This document shows positions 56,199 to 64,000 of a stretch of DNA of 64,000 nt, one piece after another. Both the position numbers and the translations under genes were made by a program. Location of the stretch: positions 46,017,310 to 46,081,309 of the forward strand of contig CP137667.1 in assembly GCA_037976565.1 (NCBI GenBank), read 5' to 3'. The notes under the pieces were generated by a model. That model searched no databases. It saw nothing but the letters and a program-made list of their open reading frames with translations, and had not been told where the DNA came from. The first letter of the stretch is position 1, and every line of letters begins with the position of its first letter. Source of the DNA: Mesocentrotus franciscanus (taxonomy: Eukaryota; Echinodermata; Echinoidea; Camarodonta; Strongylocentrotidae).

Positions 56199-58074
56199 AA
56201 GAAAAACAAATATTCAGGAAAATTAATTTTGCTTCCTCCCACCCCCCACTACCCGAAGTTACAAGAAAAAGGCCTGGATCGGGCTAGCAGGATCTACATA
56301 ATCGTAAAAAAGACTCCTGTATTTTTAGTAATTTTGTTTAGGGGAGTGGAGCTCACCGGGCCAGGACAGTGTATAGCGTGCACCGATCGCGTTTGCGTCC
56401 AAGTAATATCTATTTTTACAAAGCACAGTTCCCTTCTGTCTGTCTGCTCAGTGCGCTATGCATGTATATTCTGATTTTCCATTCTCAAACATTTTTGGTC
56501 CAAACTGTTACGTTTGTTTATTGTAAAAATCAAAGTACATTACAGTGACCCCCTGCTTGACCCTTTTGCGTAGGTTTACCATGCTTACAGTATAGTGTTT
56601 GTCTTCACAGACAAAAAAAAACATGACTAGTTTAAACAGGGCGCTTTTCCAGTAGTTTACAATTCATAATGAATTGAATAGTCTTCTTTCTCTATTCATT
56701 GGTGCTATGACAGGGAAACCTATGCATATTTAATCATGTTTATATCAACGTGGGGGAAAATTCTATTATGGCCCATAATACATTCGTTGAACTTATCAAT
56801 ACATCAACCTAGCCATGCTCACTTGATGCTATAATCGTTTATTTCGCATCCCATGGAATACATGATTTATATAATATACTGTATCTTTATGGCATTAGAT
56901 AGTAGAACATTTAAAGGGCAATCCAATCCTTGTAATAAGTTGAGATTGGCACACAGTGTAGGTATCATCATGATTATAATCCCCCTGAATGAAAATCTGT
57001 TTTTACAGTGAGATAGTTTCTATTATAAAACATTACTTTTAAACTGCATTGTACATACAATTACATATAGACTACGGCCAAGCTTTAGATTTTTTTTTAT
57101 GTAGGCTTAATGAAAAGGGCTTGTAGTGAAAAACAAGAATAAAAAAGCCTCATCTTGGCTGAGTTCTTAAAAAAAATCTATTCATTGTTGCCATGCCAGG
57201 AAAACCTAGTTTATTCATAGCCCGAAACGACTCGATACATATTATATAAAGCGAAGAGGACTTTGTATCAGCTGGATTGTTTACAACTGAACAGACCTGT
57301 TTACTGATATCAAGCATTCTTCTTGAAGGAGACTTTTCATTCACAACATTAAGCTTGCCAGAGGCTTGCCAGACATAGTAACAGTTAAAGTATGCAATTT
57401 GTATTCCATCCATGGAAATTCCATTATGTATATTAAGCAAGTGAATCGAATAGTTAATGGGTTCTGGAGAGAAATGTGTGTACAAATTTCAATATACATT
57501 AGTACATATTAGGTCTGTTTAATGGAAAACGCTTTTATTATCGATTGGTGCTATGTCGGGTAAACTAGTGTATTGTGAAGCCTATTTATATGACCCATAG
57601 GAAATTCTGTCATGACAAAGGACATAGCTATTAACATTCTTACATTATTGTTTCGCGCCTTTTGACATGATTGAAAAGAATGAGACGACATGCTAATGTG
57701 GGAGAGATCGATACCATCTTAACTTCCATGCATTTTACAAACCTTCTGGGGATATAAGTCTTGTCGTCGTAATCAAAATGATGAAACTTTCTCGTAAAAC
57801 CCGCAGAAAGATTGCCGTGAATTTAAAGATGTTAATGCATAATTGACACTCTTTCATGAACTATACGAACATATTAATAAGACGTATCTTTTAAATAATA
57901 TCTTAGAAATAGAAAAGAGTCTGTGATTAAGACTGTAGCCTGAGTCAGCTTGTACTTCACACTCTGTCTCTAATCAACATGTTTCCTGTCTTGTAATTAA
58001 CCATCAAAACAACACGAAAACTCTTTCAACTTCAGAGAAAAACAACTTTCATTCTCAGCCTCCCCTCCCCCACC

Positions 58075-58115
<41 letters not shown>

Positions 58116-59554
58116 GATAGAATTAGATTAGAATTAGTCACAAAAACAACCGCTCAGCATCCAGGGCAGTGAAAAATCATTGCTTGAGATCACATCTATC
58201 TACTTTTATCACATAATTTATCTGTAGAGGCTATGGAGAGGGAAGCCACGGTTCTAGAAGGGTTTTTTTGGGGGCTTAGGGGCTTGGATCGGGGCGTAGG
58301 GTACTTCCATTCATTTTCTTCATGCACCTCGCATGTAGAAAATGAATATCTAGGTTATTTCATTCATTTAAGATGCATAGGGTAGTACGTGAATTTAAGC
58401 TATGTATGTATAACATTTGCACTCAGTTATTTTAGTTGTACAACAATAATTATTTACAACGATTTATTTCCCTTTAATCCTTTGTTAACAGAAAATTGAG
58501 AATGAGCATACATGTTTCGATTTTAATCAATTGAAATTGAATTTGAATTTATAATCAAGAAACCAATTCTGGGAGGGAAGATCTATTCAACTAAAAAGCA
58601 AATGGCACTAATCATAGATTGAATTAGCTTGAAGTATGAATGGTGGCTATGCATGTGAGGTGGTAAGCAGGTCGTCCCACGGGATAAAATGGAACAATCG
58701 GGATGAAATTGGAAAAGTGTTTTTTTAATCATATTTTCCCTGGAATAACTGTTAAATGCTTAGAGACGGTATTCCGTATTAAGCTCTATTTTTTTTCTCC
58801 TTCAAAATGTATTCTTGGAGATGGTGGCTATATAAACCATCAAAACCAATAAAATCATCATTCCTGCTAATAATACTTGCTAATCAAAATCATGTCGAAA
58901 ATTGCCTTTTCGATTATTATCGCTATTTACATCCGTTTCATTTCGATGACATTTATTTCGTGACGTGAAACGAATGTAAATAACAATACAAATCGAAAAA
59001 GAAATTCATTTTCAGCTAGCAGGTACAGACGTAAACCGTCATGACGAACCAATTTATGTTTAAATAACTTTGTCTGTTGTACGAGACAGGAAACTCGAAC
59101 AAAGTTGTTTAGTTATCATCTCACGTTTGTGTTCAATAGACAGGATATCCTGCTCGAAAGATAGATAAAATTGAGGGTAGGATAACGAGTTAATAGGAGC
59201 TGAACTATCCCTGGATTTGGCGGGTGTCACCCCCCTACATGCCTTATGAAGGAAAGAAATGTGGGGGGGGGGGGTAAGTAAGGATACTGTTGGCATGCGG
59301 CACAAGGCAATTCGCGAGGTGTCGTGAGCGTAATGACTTACAGTCATATTCGTATAGTGAGTAATTTGCGTTTCATTTGCTTTGTTTTGGAAGGGGAAGG
59401 GGTGGGGGCGGGGGCTCTTGGTATTTGTATGAATCGTACGTGTATTTTCCTTTTTTCTCTCTTTTTTTTCTCCTTAAACGCCCTAATTGTATGCTTGTTT
59501 AGCTTATGTCATTATAAAGCTCATATTTGGCCAAATCTGACGCTTGACTTGAGT
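56199..59554. other. Intergenic, mostly nothing recognised
   Basis: A CT tract lies at 58078-58113. A weak recurring theme (ATTGGTGCTATG and TCGGGTAAACTA) occurs near 56698 and 57542. The pair AAACGAATGTAAATAACAAT and its inverse lies near 58924-58986. The 111-residue minus-strand frame at 57485-57150 has no recognisable domain and is not called. Confidence 0.45.
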
Positions 59555-59768
59555 TGGTTGGTTGGTTGGTGGTTATTTTACCTGACTGCTAAGAAAGCAT
59601 AAATGTTTGTTAGTAAGCAACCAGAGGACCGACGGCTTTAGGTCCTCTCCGAGGGACCTGGTAATGAGGATTAATGCCTTACCAAAGGGCACTAGCGCAT
59701 CGACTTGGTTTCGAACCCGGGTCGCCGGATTACGAGACTACTGCTCTACCAACTGAGCTATCGCGCCT
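59555..59768 (-). mobile_element. tRNA-derived SINE with CGT anticodon-like loop
   Basis: The minus strand begins GGAGGCGCGATAGCTCAGTT (box A, TAGCTCAGTTGG), then GTCTCGTAATCCGGCG with a CGT triplet in the anticodon position, then CCCGGGTTCGAAACC (box B, GGTTCGAAACC). A body of about 100 bases follows and ends in ACCAACCAACCAACC. The T stem has only three good pairs and the acceptor stem does not close, so it is a SINE and not a working tRNA-Thr gene. Body and tail have no tRNA counterpart. Confidence 0.7.
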
Positions 59769-59828
59769 CCTTCAAACTGAGATTTTAATGAAAATCCCCA
59801 AAGGAGAGGGTGTGAATATAATGAAAAG

Positions 59829-59829
59829 A

Positions 59830-59864
<35 letters not shown>

Positions 59865-59938
59865 AGAAAATGAAATGTAATAAGGAGCGGAGTTTGTGTG
59901 TATGCGTGAGAGTGGGAGAGAGAGAAAGAGAGAGAGAA
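59829..59938. repeat. (GA)n tracts
   Basis: GA arrays at 59830-59862 and about 59908-59938. Confidence 0.95.
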
Positions 59939-60379
59939 CTAATGTTAGTAGGTGAATGAAAAAGAAAACATCGTGTTTTATAATTATTGAAATGGAAAGA
60001 AATGTAAAAGAAACGTGTTATGGATTTCATTTAAAACTCATAGTACTCTTGTAAACTTGTTTGTTTGGCAGTATATTGTAATTTATCCAGCTTGTTTCCT
60101 TATATGGTATGATCAATGCCAACTACATGTAGTTTGGACACGATCCCAAACCATAATACACATGTGGTCACGTGAACCATAATCTTGGCAAAGAATCATT
60201 TGAATAGAATCTTACAACGAGCGACAAACAACTAATGTAATGTGTGTTTATTTTGTAGTGCATAAAGATTAAATTATAGTACGAGAAAATCGCTTTAAAG
60301 GTCCTTGTTTTGAGATTTTCTGTTGATGTTTTGCTGTAGCCTGATAGAACGAGATACTTACATAATACCGTTCATTCCT
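59939..60379. other. Spacer, nothing recognised
   Basis: No feature supported. Confidence 0.4.
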
Positions 60380-60776
60380 GTATTCCATCCTCACGTCCAT
60401 ATAGATGCATTATTTTAACAATAAACTCCCAAAAGATGTTAAGACAAGCTCCGCCTCTCCCTCATTATTTAAAAAGAAATGCCAAGTACATGTAGTTATA
60501 AATGTGTTACTTATAGTCACATGATTGCTAACCTATATTACCTGTTTATAGTTTTTTCATTACTTTTGTAACTCTCGCAATTTTATTGTTTATAATATGT
60601 AATTTATCATTTGTACATTGATATTTTCTAGTTCATGTTAAACGTTTTTCTTTTCTTGTTGTTGTTCATGTATTTTGTATGTTGCAGTACTAGGGCGTCA
60701 TTGTAAAGCAGTTTTTTTAACTGAATGACATGCCCTGCTTTGTAAAGAAGACATGAATAAATAAATAAATAAATAA
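60380..60776 (+). mobile_element. LINE 3' end with (AATA)n tail
   Basis: At 60410-60490 the plus strand reads FNNKLPKDVKTSSASPSLFK and KKCQ, the end of a Jockey/CR1-type ORF2 (normally WNxLPxxV..S...FKxxLK). A UTR of about 270 bases ends ATGAATAAATAAATAAATAA at 60751-60776. Severely 5'-truncated. Confidence 0.65.
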
Positions 60777-61386
60777 ACATGTTCATGTATAATCATGTTT
60801 GCCAATAAAGGGATGTCTTCATATTCTTTTCCGGGGTAGGGCACTTAGGACAGTCTCTTATGTCAATATTTTCTGTATGTTGGGTGGATATTTCAATAGG
60901 GACTAGCAACAATAAAGCTTTCTTGCGAAATCAAATTATATTACTCTGTATGATGCAATAGCATACCCACATTGTTACTGATGGAAAGCTCTTCAACTAT
61001 TGCATAATACATGTTTGTTCCAGAAGAATCACTAAAGTCAAACACGTGCATCTACAAAATAATTAACCCAGTAAACAACGTTTTATAGCGTGCTTCGGAA
61101 GTCTGTCCAGTTAAACCGGTGTTCCTCTTAACCAGGGGGCTGCGCCGATTGTTGAAAAGAAACTTATACATAACCTCTCAGTTGGGAAAATCTGAAAATC
61201 TGGTTTTAACATCCATCGACAAATTTGACTCTTTTTTCTTTCTTTTGAGAAATACGATTTTGCTTGTTGGAAATTTCAGACTGTTCTGTCCGAGCTAGTT
61301 TTGTCCGACCCCCACCTTTCAAACGGCACAGCGACGCCCCTGATCCAGCTTAATCACATTTCTAATTATCTTCAACAATAGACTGG
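60777..61386. other. Spacer, nothing recognised
   Basis: CCCCTGATCC near 61337-61346 with GGCACAGCGACG before it resembles one end of a hAT-type MITE, but no partner end is found. Confidence 0.35.
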
Positions 61387-61742
61387 TGAAGTGTGACGTC
61401 ATCAAAAATCTATTTTTGGAATTTCTCAATTTTTTCTTCATTTTCGAAAGATCAAAAATAAAATGTCGAAAACCATTGAATAGGTTAGTATTGGCTGAGA
61501 TATGACCATAAAGATTGCCTATAACTCAGTGTTATATTGCTCTGGCTCATAACATTAGGAGCCAGAGCAATATAACACTGAGTTCCCATAGGCAATCTTT
61601 TATTCAGATGGTCATATCTCAGCCAATACTTAACCTATTCAATTGGTTTTCGACATTTGGACATTATTTTTGGTGGTCTTTCGGAAAATGAAGAAAAAAT
61701 TGAAAAATTCAAAAAATAGATTTTTATGACGTCACAGCTTCG
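61387..61742. mobile_element. Long foldback element with TGACGTCA near both ends
   Basis: GAAGTGTGACGTCATCAAAA at the left is inverted as TTTTTATGACGTCACAGCTTC at the right (one base shorter quoted here). Arms of about 165 bases share GAATAGGTTAGTATTGGCTG and AGTGTTATATTGCTCTGGCT with their complements. The loop is only about 10 bases. Confidence 0.9.
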
Positions 61743-64000
61743 GTACTCTATAGGGTGTGTGCAGCAGGGAAAAGGTCAGCAGCGTTTGCTTCTCTTGGGG
61801 CACGTGCCCTGGCTCCGCCATCGGTATATTTTGTAGGACATACTTACTATCAAAACCATTCAGTTTTCCTGTGCTTCATTCAAGGGTCTACGATCACATG
61901 CAAGTAATTACGTACAGTGTAAACAGATTTCGGTTCGGGTGTCATACTATTTTGTGCTGGTAAAATGTAAATCGAAACCACTTGGATTTCTCACGTAGGC
62001 TATTAGTAGAAACGTATTATATTAGTGTATTATTGTGGCAAACAAGTCATGATGTCATTGCTGTAAATATTATACTGGCCTTGTGCCATAATGACACGTA
62101 TCTCGATCATACGATCGAGTGTAGTTTGATTTAATACCCTCAAGACCTATGTACAATGCCTGCATGTCAGATGATAAGTAAGGAGTATACTGTAGTAAAT
62201 AATGAATCTATTTGACAATCATTTTTTCCTCCTTTCAATTTGATCCTTTGTTAATTTGATACCACCCCGCCCTTTCTTAATCAACCATATGTGACGTAGA
62301 GCATCATTCCATTATTCTGTGCTCAGTAACAAACGTCACACTACATTGGCCATACATAAATACAAGTGTACAGATGTCTACAAGTATTACCGCGCCCTAT
62401 AAACAAGCTTTGATAATATTTGTTGAATCATGAGAAATCTATAGGGAGACCTAATGTCATTTTGTGTAGGACGAAAGAGATGATAGATGAGTTTATCATA
62501 ATTATGTGAATCGAAAATACAGTTAGAATTCGAACATATTTATTCGAAACCTGTCATGCTTTAAGTTTATAGCTCTTTTGATATTTTCATCAAGTACTCA
62601 CAGACGTTTGTTCTTTCACTCACCTCAATAACAAATCGGTTCGTGCAGCTCTCCAATGTAATTAGATTTGTATTGACTATTGAGCGTGTTTAATTCTACA
62701 TTGTATGTGGTTGGAAAGATAATTTTGTTTTGGAAAATATGCATGCACTGTGAATGCATGATGAAATTACCCGTTTCTTTTCATCAGTGCAATCTCTATC
62801 ATGTGAAAGATAATTCAATTGTTCTCTAGAAGTGATTGATTCTCAGGTAATAGATCACTACAAAATACTTGAACATTCAAAATAAAGGAAATTTCTTCAC
62901 AGAACATTTAGAAGCAAGTTATTGAATAGACTGGTAAACTAGCATATTCAAATGTTATGCATATTTTTTAAACAAAGGTTGTTTTTGACAACATGTAGGC
63001 TAGCCCGAGGCTTGTCTGACATAGCAACAAATAATGTTTGCAGACTGGATACGATAATTTGTCAAGAGTTGTAAAAGAAAAAAAATTGTAAAATATACAC
63101 TAGTGGGCAGTGATATCAATTTCTATTGAATATACATGTATGTATCCATTGATTACTGAGAATTTGAATCTTATAACTTGTATTTATACTGCACTATATG
63201 ATCATGACCGAAGATAACAAGATATGTAAGAATGACTTTGGTACAAGAGGATTTGACCACACACACTGTAATGCTCACATCACTCTCATTCATTACTTCA
63301 TTCAGCTAATCATCTCCTGACCAGAACAATGACACAGATTTGTAACTCTCATTCTTTGGCTTGAGTTTAGGTCACCCCACCAACAGGGTGTCTGAGCATG
63401 GGTAAGACTTGGGTTCAGAGTTAGGATTAGTGTGAGAGTTGGCGAAGAAACTAAGTCTTTGGACTTAACTTTAGTGCTAAAGCGATGGTCAAACAGTGGA
63501 CATCAGGTCAGTTTGTGATGGGTTATTCTATTAAAATTTGCTCCTTCTCTTTTGCCAATACAGCTTTTCTAACTGAAATCAAGACATTTCAGTCACAGTA
63601 AAAAGGAACTGCATGTACATGTATGCCTGCAGTGTACATAGAGAATCATGTACCGACATGTCATGCCTTGAAGCCATTACAAATAAAGCTTCTTTCATTA
63701 AACAATTTTGTTCTTTCCTGTAATCCGATTTACTGCACATTTCTTTGCCAAGCACGCAAGCACCCATTGTTAAAACTATTTCATTCACCTGCAAGAGATT
63801 TATACATGTCAGTACCGTAGTCAGAAAACAATCAATAAATACCTAGTTAGGTTAGAAAACAACATGTCTGTCCAACCTGGCAAATAATGAATGAATTCTA
63901 ACATTGCATTACGTGTACAACACATTCTAACAGGTGATTGTAATTGTACATGTTTGTCATTTGGAAAATGGTGCAAATCTGTATAGATTTCAATAATGGC
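61743..64000. other. Intergenic, nothing recognised
   Basis: AT-rich sequence to the window end with no exon, tRNA or repeat that I can support; ACATGTAGGCTAGCCCGAGG near 62992 loosely resembles the complement of 48120-48140. Confidence 0.4.

Noticed and set aside
57150..57485. 111-codon minus-strand frame
   Set aside because: No recognisable domain, and the region is AT-rich; likely chance.
59690..59768. Functional tRNA-Thr(CGT) gene
   Set aside because: T stem and acceptor stem are mispaired and a SINE body and tail follow.

Overview
This is a stretch of animal nuclear DNA, most likely from an echinoderm (an echinoid is my best guess) or another marine deuterostome invertebrate. It is AT-rich, gene-poor and intron-rich. 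It holds Penelope-like elements, CR1/L2/Jockey-type and Tx1-type LINEs, tRNA-derived SINEs, many palindromic (foldback) elements and long CT, CA and TA microsatellites. The short GT..AG exons, signal-peptide exon and poly(A) signals are eukaryotic. There are no operons, CRISPR arrays or rRNA genes. The species call rests on style and remembered repeat types, not on any search.

Layout. 1-4757: two Penelope-like retroelements (PLEs) head to head, a 1.66-kb inverted repeat around a 195-bp spacer; only the right copy shows its GIY-YIG endonuclease and 3' end. 5243-6002: the last two exons of a glucuronokinase-like GHMP kinase gene, followed at once by a 34-bp minisatellite. 7.5-8.5 kb: two tRNA-type SINEs and a MITE. 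10.5-11.5 kb: a cluster of palindromes. 12341-13319: a TRIM/NHL-like beta-propeller coding region with one frameshift. 15.5-16.8 kb: the 3' part of a LINE (minus strand). 20-29 kb: non-autonomous elements, including a hAT-type MITE with an exact 8-bp target duplication. 29-32 kb: a segmental duplication whose first copy later gained two insertions. 33274-40858, perhaps to 43160: a split gene for a small secreted peptide precursor. Its first intron contains a Tx1-like LINE, a CR1/L2-type LINE inserted into it, a 590-bp tandem duplication across their junction, and a satellite rich in AGGTCA motifs. 40961-41460: an assembly gap. 41.7-64 kb: foldback elements, SINE and LINE ends, minisatellites and long stretches with nothing recognisable.

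The genes do not form a pathway. The three host loci that can be supported (glucuronokinase-like, beta-propeller, secreted peptide) are independent. Most of the window's structure comes from mobile elements. The items most worth following are the secreted peptide gene with a possible two-cysteine peptide in a third exon, the PLE palindrome, and the set of palindromic families that share a terminal motif.
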